64,000 nucleotides of DNA from JADKIH01 sp031417395. GTDB taxonomy: Bacteria > Bacteroidota > Bacteroidia > AKYH767-A > 2013-40CM-41-45. A model generated the notes under the pieces. It saw nothing but the letters and a program-made list of their open reading frames with translations, was not told where the DNA came from and ran no database searches. The translations under genes were made by a program, and so were the position numbers. Of the stretch, positions 52,991 to 62,400 are shown in pieces (position 1 is the first letter of the stretch; each line of letters starts with the position of its first letter). The DNA is taken from positions 124,001 through 188,000 of the forward strand of contig JANOVM010000030.1 in NCBI GenBank assembly GCA_031417395.1, written 5' to 3'.

Positions 52991-53022
52991 TTTGAAATTT
53001 AATTTCTTAATTTTTACCTTTG
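52991..53022 (+). promoter_or_regulatory. Candidate promoter of mutS2
   Basis: TTTG at 52991-52994 and TACCTTTG at 53015-53022 are 20 bp apart, close to the Bacteroidota consensus. The start is 135 bp downstream; a second -7-like box, TAAATTTG, lies at 53054-53061. Confidence 0.45.
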
Positions 53023-53156
53023 AAAAGCGTCAAACAAAACAGTCAAAATACCTTAAATTTGTGTATTAGGTTTAATAAACCACTGCCTGCTCAAAGCTGT
53101 GGTTTTTCATTTTATACCTGCAGCTTACACTCTACTCTTCCTAAAAGATCCCCTCT

Positions 53157-55235
53157 GTGAATATTAATGGCAGCGATACACTCCATCTTTTTGAATTCGA
53201 CCAAATATGCGAAAAGGTAGCGAATTTATGCAGGTGCTCGTCTTCCCATAGCCGGGCAGAAAATTTAAGACCGTTTACTGACAGAGAAGAACTTAAAATA
53301 GCTTTGTTACAAACCGAAGAGTACAGACAAACACTTGTAAACAGGGGTTATTTTCCGGATACCTATTTTGATGATTTTGAAGCTGAAGCAGGACTACTGC
53401 AAATTCCGGGATCGGTATTGAATGAGGCTCAGTTCAGTTTAATTCGCTCTGCATCTCTAATTGTCAATTCAATTCTTAAATTTTTTAAAGACAGGGAATC
53501 TTCTTTTCCTTACCTATTGCTACTAAGCGGTCAGGTTTACCCTACCGATGAAATTGTTGATCTGATCAATACCATTATTGACAGCCATGCTCAGGTAAAG
53601 GATAATGCTTCTGAGGAACTGAGTCAGATTCGTTCACAACTCATTTCCAGGAGAAGGGAAGCCGACAGGAAATTCAGAACCTACATCGCTGATTTTAAGA
53701 AGAAAGGATGGCTGAGGGAGAATGAAGAAAACTTTTATAATAACCGTCGGGTTCTTGCTGTACCCAGTGAATTCAAAAGAGACATCCGCGGACTCATACA
53801 CGGAAAAAGTGATAGCGGAAAAACCACATTCATTGAACCAGAACCATTGGTTGGGTTAAACAATGAAATCGCAGAACTGGAACAAGATGAAAAGACAGAA
53901 GTAAGAAGACTACTAAGAGAATTAACCGAACAGTTAAGAATTCATTCTAAATTAATAAGTGCTTATCATGCCTTCCTGGTAAACATGGATTTTATAAGGG
54001 CCAAAGCATATTTTGCAATAGACATTAATGGCAACCTTCCTCAACTCAATAAGAATAGCGTAATTCATCTTTTTAATGCTGTTCATCCATTATTGTTTCT
54101 GCAAAATAAAGCGCAGGGAAAAAAAGTTGTGCCGCTTAATCTTCATCTTGATTCAGAGAACAGAATATTGATTATAAGCGGACCGAATGCCGGCGGTAAA
54201 TCAATTACTCTAAAAACTGTCGGACTCCTTCAACTTATGCTGCAAAGTGGTTTGCTGATATCTGCTGAAGAAAAATCGCAGATGTGTTTCTTCAATCATT
54301 TTCTGGCTGATATTGGCGACAGTCAGTCAATAGAAAATGCACTAAGTACTTACAGCTCGCGTTTGATTCGGATGAATCATTTTTTAAAAACGGCTAATAA
54401 CCGGTCGTTAATTTTAATTGATGAATTCGGTACCGGTACCGATCCTGAATTAGGCGGTGCTATTGCAGAGGTTATACTCGAAGAGTTAAATAAAAGAAAA
54501 GCCTTTGGAATTTTTACTACCCATTATACAAACATCAAATTACTGGCCGATGAACTAAACGGCGTTGTAAATGGATCCATGCTTTTTGACATTGAAACGC
54601 TACAGCCTAAATATCTTCTTTTACCCGGACAACCAGGCAGTTCTTATACGTTTGAAGTTGCGGAAAAAATCGGACTTCCTCCTCATGTTATTACACGGGC
54701 AAAGAAAAAAGTGCAAACTGAAAAGTTAAAACTAAACAGCATGCTGACATCCCTGCATCAGCAAAAAAATATTATTGAAGAAGAGCTGCGTGAACTTAAA
54801 TCCAAGCAGGCGCAAACCGAAGAAGCCGGCGGACGATTTACCGAACTTACGCAAAAGCTCACAGAGAAAATGGAAAAAGATAAGGTAAAAAGAGAAGAAT
54901 TGATTAAGCTGGCTGAAATGGGAAGGAAAATGAATGCTTTAGCTGAAGAGTGGAATAAAAACAAAGATAAAAAAGCTGTCATAAAAAAATTCATCGGTGC
55001 CATTACAGCGGAAAAGAAAAAACGAGCAGCTGAAAATACGCCACAAAAGCTGGCTTTAAAACGTTCAGCATTAATTGAAAGACTAAAAAAAGAAATTCAG
55101 ATTGGATCGAAAGTTCGAATGCTCAAAGGAAAAGAAATAGGAATTGTAGAAGATATTAAGAAAGATATCGTTTACGTAAACTTCGGAAATATGAAAGCTA
55201 AAGTTGCAATTGAGAACCTCGAACCCGCTGACTAA
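53157..55235 (+). CDS. mutS2: MutS2-type ATPase without Smr domain
   Basis: A 692-residue ABC-type ATPase of the MutS2 family, which acts on branched DNA or stalled ribosomes. Features: an N-terminal helical core (FEFDQICEKVANLC, RGYFPDTYFDDFEAE), Walker A ISGPNAGGKSITLKT near residue 341-355, Walker B LILIDEFGTGTDPELGG near 418-434, a long coiled coil near 520-640, and a KOW-like C-terminus (GSKVRMLKGKEIGIVED). The Smr endonuclease domain that ends many MutS2 proteins is absent. The start is GTG at 53157. Confidence 0.9.
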   Translation: MNINGSDTLHLFEFDQICEKVANLCRCSSSHSRAENLRPFTDREELKIALLQTEEYRQTLVNRGYFPDTYFDDFEAEAGLLQIPGSVLNEAQFSLIRSASLIVNSILKFFKDRESSFPYLLLLSGQVYPTDEIVDLINTIIDSHAQVKDNASEELSQIRSQLISRRREADRKFRTYIADFKKKGWLRENEENFYNNRRVLAVPSEFKRDIRGLIHGKSDSGKTTFIEPEPLVGLNNEIAELEQDEKTEVRRLLRELTEQLRIHSKLISAYHAFLVNMDFIRAKAYFAIDINGNLPQLNKNSVIHLFNAVHPLLFLQNKAQGKKVVPLNLHLDSENRILIISGPNAGGKSITLKTVGLLQLMLQSGLLISAEEKSQMCFFNHFLADIGDSQSIENALSTYSSRLIRMNHFLKTANNRSLILIDEFGTGTDPELGGAIAEVILEELNKRKAFGIFTTHYTNIKLLADELNGVVNGSMLFDIETLQPKYLLLPGQPGSSYTFEVAEKIGLPPHVITRAKKKVQTEKLKLNSMLTSLHQQKNIIEEELRELKSKQAQTEEAGGRFTELTQKLTEKMEKDKVKREELIKLAEMGRKMNALAEEWNKNKDKKAVIKKFIGAITAEKKKRAAENTPQKLALKRSALIERLKKEIQIGSKVRMLKGKEIGIVEDIKKDIVYVNFGNMKAKVAIENLEPAD

Positions 55236-55251
55236 AAAGAAAATATTTATT

Positions 55252-56223
55252 TTATACTGCTAAATCATTAATGATTTTCTCAACCGAAACCCCATCAGCC
55301 TCAGCCCTGTAATTACGCACAATACGGTGACGTAAAATAGGCATTGCTACTGCTTTTACATCTTCAATATCCGGAGAATATTTACCATTCAAAGCTGCAT
55401 GACATTTAGCACCGATAACCAGATATTGAGAAGCTCTTGGACCCGCTCCCCAGGACAAATAAGCATTAACATCTTTAGTGGCAGCAGGTGTAGAAGGACG
55501 AGTCTTTGTAGCAAGATTTACGGCATACTGTAAAACATTTTCAGGAATAGGAATCCTTCTGATCAGTCCCTGAAAAAATAAAATTTCTTCAGCACTGATC
55601 ACTTTTTCCAGTTTAGGCGAAAAATCGGAGGTAGTGTTTTTTACAACTTCAACTTCCTGGTCAAATTCCGGATAAGTAAGCATGACGTTAAACATAAACC
55701 TGTCGAGCTGTGCTTCCGGTAATGGATAGGTTCCCTCCTGCTCAATCGGATTTTGTGTAGCTAAAACAAAGAAAGGTAAATCCAGTTTGTAACGTTTTCC
55801 TGCCGCTGTAACAGCATATTCCTGCATTGCTTCAAGAAGCGCACTTTGCGTTTTTGGCGGGGTACGGTTAATCTCATCGGCAAGAATAATATTTGCAAAA
55901 AGAGGTCCTTTAATAAATCTAAACTGACGCGATTCATCAAGAATTTCTGTTCCAATAATATCGGAAGGCATTAAATCAGGCGTAAACTGAATCCTGTTAT
56001 AAGTTAATCCGAGAGTTTGTGCAATGGTATTTACCAGTAAGGTTTTGGCCAATCCGGGAACTCCTACAAGCAGGCAATGTCCACGGCTGAATATTGAAAT
56101 AAGTACATCGCGAACGACTTCATCCTGTCCGATTATTACCTTGCCGATTTCACTTCTCAGTTTTTTGTATTTACTTACAAAATCTTTAACAGCGTCTACA
56201 TCAGAATTATATTGTGTTGTCAT
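55252..56223 (-). CDS. MoxR-family AAA+ ATPase
   Basis: A 323-residue MoxR-type chaperone ATPase. Walker A LLVGVPGLAKT is near residues 51-61, Walker B ILADEINRTPPKTQSALLEAMQE near 112-134, and ATQNPIEQEGTYPLPEAQLDRF near 155-176. MoxR proteins usually assemble or activate partners with von Willebrand A domains, but none is seen here; the SurA-type gene lies upstream. It is convergent with mutS2 (16 bp apart). Confidence 0.93.
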   Translation of the reverse strand: MTTQYNSDVDAVKDFVSKYKKLRSEIGKVIIGQDEVVRDVLISIFSRGHCLLVGVPGLAKTLLVNTIAQTLGLTYNRIQFTPDLMPSDIIGTEILDESRQFRFIKGPLFANIILADEINRTPPKTQSALLEAMQEYAVTAAGKRYKLDLPFFVLATQNPIEQEGTYPLPEAQLDRFMFNVMLTYPEFDQEVEVVKNTTSDFSPKLEKVISAEEILFFQGLIRRIPIPENVLQYAVNLATKTRPSTPAATKDVNAYLSWGAGPRASQYLVIGAKCHAALNGKYSPDIEDVKAVAMPILRHRIVRNYRAEADGVSVEKIINDLAV

Positions 56224-56266
56224 ATTTTTTATTTATAAATGTTTTTAGGTTTATAAGCAGAATTAA

Positions 56267-57640
56267 TTATTCGCTCTTCGCCCAATGTTTGAGTATAGTG
56301 CAATAACTGTATTCAGGGTTAATATTAATATAAATACTTTTTTGTTTTTTCTTAATCCAATCGTTAAGCGCTTTGGCTTGCTTTTCCGATAAGGCAACTT
56401 CCTGGACTTTCTGATAGTCGTCTTTTAAATTCGCTTTATGAGGCTTGGAACGGGATTTAACCATAACCAGACGATACGCTGCTTTCCCCTCTGATGTTGT
56501 CATTGCCAAAGGCGCTGAAACTTTATTCAAAGACATGCTGTCAACCTGGAAAAATAATAATCGGTCTATTTTATCCGGAGATAGTTTAGCAGTATTTGTT
56601 TCAGGGTTTATGATCAAACCACCGTTATTTTTAGTATCCTCATCGTCAGAAAATTTTTGTGCCGCTTCATCAAACGAAATAGTACCCATACTGATCTGTT
56701 TGCTAAGACTGTCTAAAAACAAAAAGGACTTTTGAATATTCTGCTCGCTTATTTTAGGCTGCAACAAAATGTGCTTGACATTAATTTGTTCACCTCTGCG
56801 TTCAATAAGTTGTAAAATATGGAATCCGAATTTTGTTTCTATTACAGGAGATACATCACCGGCTTTGAGGTTAAAAGCGGCCGATTCAAATTCAGGCACC
56901 ATGGAACCTCGCTCAAAGAAGCCAAGCTCTCCTCCCTTTTTTGCTGATTCAGGATCCTGAGAGTAAAGAGCGGCATAAACGGCAAAGTCAGCTTCACCGG
57001 CAATAATTTTCCTTCTGTACTCCTCCATCTGATTGCGTATTTCCATTCTTTCTTCATAGCTGACAAGCGGTTTGCGCACTATCTGGCCAATTTCAAGCTC
57101 AGCATCAATATAAGGAACACTATCAGGATTAATGCTTTGAAAAAATTCTCTAACATCGCTTGGACTTACTACAACATCTTTAGTGATTTTACTTTGCATC
57201 GTTTGAACCAAAAGCTGGTCCTGAATAAGTTCCCGGAAATCAGATTTTAATTGTCTGATAGTAGTATGAAAATATTCTTCAAGTTTAGCTTCTGACCCGA
57301 TTTGTCTGATGTAAAAGCGCATCCTTCTGTCCAACTCACCCTCTACCTGACCTTCAGTAACAGTAACGCTGTCAATAGCGGCCTGATTCAAAAGTAGTTT
57401 TTGAAGGATTATCTGATCAAAAATTTCACACCGGGCATCTTCTGCATTTGTTACACCCTGAGCCTGCATCTGAATATACTGTTTCTCTATATCTGATTTA
57501 AGAATGATCTTATTTCCAACAATGCCCATAACCTGATCGACTATCTGTTGAGAATTCACTGAAATTGAAAAAGAAAATAGTAAGACAAGAAAAAAACCTG
57601 CCTTTGGGAGAAAATGTAATGATGTTTTGATTTCTTTCAT
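56267..57640 (-). CDS. SurA-like periplasmic peptidyl-prolyl isomerase/chaperone
   Basis: A 457-residue protein: signal peptide (FLVLLFSFSISVNS), a SurA N-terminal helical domain (QIVDQVMGIVGNKIILKSDIEKQYIQ) and two PpiC parvulin domains (about 175-275, with FAVYAALYSQDPESAKKGGELGFF; about 285-385, with FDEAAQKFSDDEDTKNNGG). Probable outer-membrane-protein folding factor. A -7-like TAAATTTG lies on the minus strand at 57648-57655. Second of a run of three PPIase-like genes. Confidence 0.9.
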   Translation of the reverse strand: MKEIKTSLHFLPKAGFFLVLLFSFSISVNSQQIVDQVMGIVGNKIILKSDIEKQYIQMQAQGVTNAEDARCEIFDQIILQKLLLNQAAIDSVTVTEGQVEGELDRRMRFYIRQIGSEAKLEEYFHTTIRQLKSDFRELIQDQLLVQTMQSKITKDVVVSPSDVREFFQSINPDSVPYIDAELEIGQIVRKPLVSYEERMEIRNQMEEYRRKIIAGEADFAVYAALYSQDPESAKKGGELGFFERGSMVPEFESAAFNLKAGDVSPVIETKFGFHILQLIERRGEQINVKHILLQPKISEQNIQKSFLFLDSLSKQISMGTISFDEAAQKFSDDEDTKNNGGLIINPETNTAKLSPDKIDRLLFFQVDSMSLNKVSAPLAMTTSEGKAAYRLVMVKSRSKPHKANLKDDYQKVQEVALSEKQAKALNDWIKKKQKSIYININPEYSYCTILKHWAKSE

Positions 57641-57692
57641 GGGACTGCAAATTTAGCAGATTATATTGGTTTCCGGCACCTAATAAAGAGGA

Positions 57693-58568
57693 TTAATAGA
57701 ATTCAACATCACCGCTCTTTTTTGCATTCTCCAGGGTCTTATTTTCCATTTCCTCGATCAACCTTAGTTTTCGTTCATTAATAATCATTGAAATAATATT
57801 TTTCCTTTCAAAACTCAGCGGAGAAAGACTGTTTTTAATCATAAAACCCTTAATGTTTACAAGGTATAAAAGTGTTGAATCTTCAATTATTATTTTTCTG
57901 TTATTTTGTAAAAACTGTTCCTTATCGTAAGTCTTAATTGGAATTTCTTTCAATAAATCATCAAATAATAACCATGTATTATCGTCGAGATAATAATTGA
58001 TTGCATATTGCTGACAATACTCCTTTAACGACTGACGGTCGTTTTCATTGGAACTGACATACCACTGTTTTACCTTTTCGAGTTTGGGTGATTTCTTATT
58101 TAACTTCAGGTAAATAACCCTTATAATGTTATCCTTTAATTCAAAATTCTGCTGATTTCGTTTATAGTATGAAACAATCTGATCTTCGCTGATTACAGTA
58201 TCGAGTTTTTGTCTGACCAGTTCGTTTTCATAAGCATATGTTATCAATGAATTTCTGTATTCTTCAAGTTTTTTGGAAACCTCTTTCTTCTCATTATCCA
58301 GATTCTCTTCAGCTGTATGAAGCACAACCTTTTGCCTTACCCAATTTTCGATAAAATTTTTAACTATAGAAATGCTATCAGCTTTGGAAGCCCCGGAAGG
58401 CATTATTCCAATAAGATCGTCCTCGTATAAATAATAGTCAAATGCTTTTGCAACCGCTTCCTTTTTTTCTGCATCATCCTTTTTAAAATACCTGCATGAA
58501 TTAAAAAAAATTATAACGAAAAGAATAATAAAAAATTTAAACCAATGAAGGTCTTTAATGCATTTCAT
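57693..58568 (-). CDS. PPIase-like lipoprotein lacking a clear PpiC domain
   Basis: A 291-residue lipoprotein: hydrophobic signal ending IFFNSC (about Cys25), then a helical region with VKNFIENWVRQKVVLHTAEENL like the N-terminal core of SurA and a DTVISEDQIVSYYKRNQQNFELKD segment. The parvulin signature (GGELGFF) is missing. It lies between two canonical PPIase genes, so it is probably a folding-chaperone partner. Confidence 0.72.
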   Translation of the reverse strand: MKCIKDLHWFKFFIILFVIIFFNSCRYFKKDDAEKKEAVAKAFDYYLYEDDLIGIMPSGASKADSISIVKNFIENWVRQKVVLHTAEENLDNEKKEVSKKLEEYRNSLITYAYENELVRQKLDTVISEDQIVSYYKRNQQNFELKDNIIRVIYLKLNKKSPKLEKVKQWYVSSNENDRQSLKEYCQQYAINYYLDDNTWLLFDDLLKEIPIKTYDKEQFLQNNRKIIIEDSTLLYLVNIKGFMIKNSLSPLSFERKNIISMIINERKLRLIEEMENKTLENAKKSGDVEFY

Positions 58569-58674
58569 TCAGTGAGATAAAAAACAAGTGCAACCTAAAA
58601 ATAGAAAGGCTTGCACCTATTTGTTAAAAAAAAGATAACCGGAAGAACCATACAACTTTTTATGTTGTATATGT

Positions 58675-60627
58675 TTATCTGGTAACCAAAGTATTCACTA
58701 CTTCCTGATTCACTGTATAAGGAAACTTCTTACGGAGTGAGCTTATCCATTCCTTTTCAAGAAGATTTTGATAATCTGCCGTTATTAACCCTTTTGCTTC
58801 TTCAAGGCTTTTTGGACTTGCGGGAAGCAGTCTTTTTACCTTAACAAATACAACCTGTCCGTTATGATCCATATCAGGACTTACTCCAATTTTCCATTGA
58901 GTTTTATCAACTATATCATTTTCACCTTTTGAAAATTTAGACGCTTTAACCTGAAGGTTTAATTGTGAATTCTTATTAATCCTGGCCATTAAAGTATCAT
59001 CATCATCAATAGTCTTCATAAGTGAACGAACTTGTTTTGCCATTGCAGCATTGGCGCAGGAATAAACAACAGCATCCACTCTGTCCGGCCACATGTAATT
59101 GGCCTTATTTGACTCATAATATTGCTTTAATCCCGCAGTATCTTTCACAGCTTTTGACCATACTTTCTGATCGGTAAGTTCAAAAAGAAGAATGCCATCT
59201 CTGTATTCCTGCATAAGGTTTCTGAAATCAGGATAAAGAGAATCCAGTTTTGATTCCTCGAAAGCAACAGCACTTTCTTTAACGAATTCATTGTAAATAT
59301 TTGTTGCCATTTGAACAGGTGATGTACTTGCATCATGCTTGGATTGATGATCCGCTAAATATTTTGCAAAATCATTTTGAGAGAAGGTTTTAGAGCTAAG
59401 AGAAAACATGGTTTTATTTAATCCGGAAGCCTTATCAGCCGTCCACTTTCCCTGTGTTAACGTTGAGTCAACTTTCTTCATAAAATCATCCTTCGCTTTC
59501 GCATCTTCTTTGAAAGAGTATTTATTTTTTATTTTGTTAACCATAGAAGATTTACTGAGTTCTGAACGAGAATCCTTTTGGATTTTTTGTTTAAGTTCAT
59601 TTTGAACTTCTTCATAAGATCCTATTCCTTTTCTTTCAATTAGTTTAATAATGTGCCAGCCGTAAGAAGTCTTTACGGGACCGGAATAATCACCTGTATT
59701 TTTCAAAGCAAAAGCTGCCTGTTCAAATTCCGGAACCATTCTTCCTGTCCCAAACGGAGGAAGTTGTCCGCCGCTTTTTGCCGAACTCTGATCTTCTGAA
59801 AATTGACCTGCAAGGTCTTCAAATTTATCACCTGCCATTAAACGGCTGTGGATTTCATTAATTTTCTTTGCCGCTTTAATCGAATCTTCAGCATTAATAC
59901 CTGAAGCGGCCTTAATCATAATATGCGCTACCTTGATTTCTCCCTGAGCCGGACGTGATTCAATTGTTTTCACAATATGATAACCAAAACGGGTTCTTAC
60001 AGGCATGGATACATCACCATTCTTTAAAGTAAATGCAGCTGATTCGAAAGGATAAACCATTTGCATAGCAGTAAAAAAACCAAGATCACCGCCATTATCC
60101 TTAGCAGAAGGATCGTCAGAATATTTTTTTGCCTGATCAGAAAAATTAGCGCCTTTAATAATCTCACCACGTACCTTTATTGCTTTATTATAAGCTTCAA
60201 TAGTGTCTTTCGGTAAAGCAGTTGGATCACACTTTATTAGAATATGTGCAGCTTTTACATCCTTTTTCATTCTGTCATATGCCTCGCGCATCAGACTTTC
60301 CCCTACCTGCTTATCAACAAGGTAAGGTTGAGCAAGCTGCTTTCTGTAACCGGACAATTCATCAATAAAAGATTTTACAGTGTCCATTTTCAATTCCAAA
60401 GCCTCTTTAACTTTAAGCTTGTAATTGATGTATAATTGAAGGTAGTCTTCAACTGCTTTTTTATCATAAGAGCTGTCTTTAGAATTGTTTTTCTTAAACA
60501 CACGCTCAAATTCGCTTTTACTAATTGGCTCACCTGCAATTGAAAGAATAGTCGGATCCTTTTTTTCCTGAGCCTTACTGATTATTCCAAAAATTAATAA
60601 TAACGATACTAAGAAATATTTCTTCAT
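58675..60627 (-). CDS. Periplasmic parvulin-type peptidyl-prolyl isomerase (PpiD/SurA-like)
   Basis: A 650-residue exported protein with a signal peptide (YFLVSLLLIFGIISKA), a helical chaperone region, two PpiC domains (about 118-220: KAAHILIKCDPTALP, YSDDPSAKDNGGDLGFF; about 228-335: VAHIMIKAASGINAE, FSEDQSSAKSGGQLPPF) and a long C-terminal domain of unknown fold. It is the first gene of the three-gene PPIase cluster and has its own promoter. Likely role: envelope protein folding. Confidence 0.9.
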   Translation of the reverse strand: MKKYFLVSLLLIFGIISKAQEKKDPTILSIAGEPISKSEFERVFKKNNSKDSSYDKKAVEDYLQLYINYKLKVKEALELKMDTVKSFIDELSGYRKQLAQPYLVDKQVGESLMREAYDRMKKDVKAAHILIKCDPTALPKDTIEAYNKAIKVRGEIIKGANFSDQAKKYSDDPSAKDNGGDLGFFTAMQMVYPFESAAFTLKNGDVSMPVRTRFGYHIVKTIESRPAQGEIKVAHIMIKAASGINAEDSIKAAKKINEIHSRLMAGDKFEDLAGQFSEDQSSAKSGGQLPPFGTGRMVPEFEQAAFALKNTGDYSGPVKTSYGWHIIKLIERKGIGSYEEVQNELKQKIQKDSRSELSKSSMVNKIKNKYSFKEDAKAKDDFMKKVDSTLTQGKWTADKASGLNKTMFSLSSKTFSQNDFAKYLADHQSKHDASTSPVQMATNIYNEFVKESAVAFEESKLDSLYPDFRNLMQEYRDGILLFELTDQKVWSKAVKDTAGLKQYYESNKANYMWPDRVDAVVYSCANAAMAKQVRSLMKTIDDDDTLMARINKNSQLNLQVKASKFSKGENDIVDKTQWKIGVSPDMDHNGQVVFVKVKRLLPASPKSLEEAKGLITADYQNLLEKEWISSLRKKFPYTVNQEVVNTLVTR

Positions 60628-60658
60628 TTTAATAAATTATAGATTTGTTATGGGAGCG

Positions 60659-60688
60659 CAAATTTAATAAACCAACTGATGTATCAAA
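60659..60688 (-). promoter_or_regulatory. Promoter of the PPIase cluster
   Basis: On the minus strand TTTG (60685-60688) and TAAATTTG (60659-60666) are separated by 18 bp, close to the Bacteroidota consensus, 32 bp before the ATG at 60627. Confidence 0.5.
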
Positions 60689-60810
60689 ATGAGAAGCAAA
60701 TGAATTTATGACACTAAAAGGCATATTTCCACGAAAGTAAAACAAACTAAAAATTTTCCTTAAATAATTAGTTATGAAAAACTTACATTAAAGAAACAGG
60801 AAATTTTCAA

Positions 60811-62280
60811 TTATCTGTGATAATTGGGAGCTTCTTTTACAATGGTAACATCATGCGGATGACTTTCTCTTCCTCCGGCTGCCGTAATCCTTATAAATGA
60901 TGATTTCTGAAGATCCCGAATAGATTTTGCTCCACAGTAGCCCATACTTGCACGCAATCCTCCTACAAGCTGGTAAAGCTCTTCGCCAACAAGACTTTTA
61001 TAAGGCACACGGCCAACGATACCCTCCGGAACTAGCTTTTTTACATCGTCGGTTTGTGATTGAAAATATCGGTCCTTTGACCCTTCACGCATGGCTTCAA
61101 TCGAACCCATACCGCGATAAAGTTTAAATTTTCTTCCTTCATAAATTATCGTTTCTCCGGGAGATTCTTCTGTTCCGGCCAGCAACGATCCTAACATAAC
61201 AGAATGAGCACCTGCAGCTATGGCTTTAGCAATATCTCCGCTAAAACGAATACCACCATCAGCAATGACACAAACATTTGTCTTCTTTAAAGCTTCAGCC
61301 ACCTGGTAAATGGCAGTAAATTGTGGAATACCAATTCCCGCAATTACTCTGGTAGTACAAATTGAACCGGGACCTATTCCCACCTTTACAGCATCTGCAC
61401 CGGCTTTTGCTAAAAACAAAGCTGCTTCCGCAGTTGCAATATTGCCAACTATTAGCTGAAGATCAGGGAATGCTTTTCTCATAGAACTTAAAGCATTCAG
61501 AACATTTTTAGAATGTGCGTGTGCTGTGTCAATTGTTATAACATCGACACCGGCCTCAACTAGTGCCCTGGCTCTTTCCAAATAGTCCTTTGTAATTCCT
61601 ATAGCTGCACCAACGCGTAAACGGCCAAATTCATCTTTACAGGCATTGGGTCTGGACTTTACTTTTAATATATCCTTATAGGTAATTAAGCCAATTAGCT
61701 TTCCGCTTTTATCGATAACGGGGAGTTTTTCGATTTTATATTTCTGTAAAATTTTTTCTGCTTCCTTGAGGTCCTTTATTCCCGTTGTAGTTATTAGATT
61801 TTCTTTGGTCATTACCTCTGAAATCAAACGATTGGGATTCTTCTCAAATCGAAGATCGCGATTCGTACATATTCCAATTAACTTATGATTCTTGTCTATA
61901 ACAGGAATGCCACCAATTCCATGTTCTTTCATTAATTGCGTAGCATCAGAAACTAGCGCATTCTTGGAAAGGGTTACAGGATCGTGAATCATACCACTCT
62001 CACTCCTTTTTACCTTTTTGACTTCTGCCGCCTGTTGCTTTATAGACATGTTTTTATGCAACATTCCAATTCCGCCTTCCTGGGCTACAGCAACGGCCAT
62101 ATCAGATTCCGTAACGGTATCCATAGCAGCAGAAAGTATTGGAATGTTTAGCGCTATTTTAGATGTGAGCCTTGAAGAAACATCAACTTCATTCGGCAAA
62201 ACATCTGAATAAGCGGGAACGATTAATACATCGTCATAAGTAAGAGCTTCGCCGAGAAAACGGCCTTCTGCAACTTTCAT
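60811..62280 (-). CDS. guaB: Inosine-5'-monophosphate dehydrogenase
   Basis: A 489-residue enzyme that oxidises IMP to XMP, the first committed step of GMP synthesis. N-terminal barrel start (LTYDDVLIVPAYSDVLP), two CBS domains near 95-205 (VTKENLITTTGIKDLKEAEKIL), the catalytic loop GIGPGSICTTR near 300 with the active-site Cys, a flap GSKDRYFQ and the C-terminal segment GGLRASMGYCGAKSIRDLQ. The length is normal. It is monocistronic, divergent from nothing nearby. Confidence 0.97.
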   Translation of the reverse strand: MKVAEGRFLGEALTYDDVLIVPAYSDVLPNEVDVSSRLTSKIALNIPILSAAMDTVTESDMAVAVAQEGGIGMLHKNMSIKQQAAEVKKVKRSESGMIHDPVTLSKNALVSDATQLMKEHGIGGIPVIDKNHKLIGICTNRDLRFEKNPNRLISEVMTKENLITTTGIKDLKEAEKILQKYKIEKLPVIDKSGKLIGLITYKDILKVKSRPNACKDEFGRLRVGAAIGITKDYLERARALVEAGVDVITIDTAHAHSKNVLNALSSMRKAFPDLQLIVGNIATAEAALFLAKAGADAVKVGIGPGSICTTRVIAGIGIPQFTAIYQVAEALKKTNVCVIADGGIRFSGDIAKAIAAGAHSVMLGSLLAGTEESPGETIIYEGRKFKLYRGMGSIEAMREGSKDRYFQSQTDDVKKLVPEGIVGRVPYKSLVGEELYQLVGGLRASMGYCGAKSIRDLQKSSFIRITAAGGRESHPHDVTIVKEAPNYHR

Positions 62281-62400
62281 AGATAGTGGGGTTGAAAAAA
62301 AGTTGCACGCGAAAGTACGAAAATTTTTATGAAAAGATGAATGTAAATTTTATGTAATTAAAGTTCTTAATAATTCCGAAACAATACGTTTGCAAAAACT

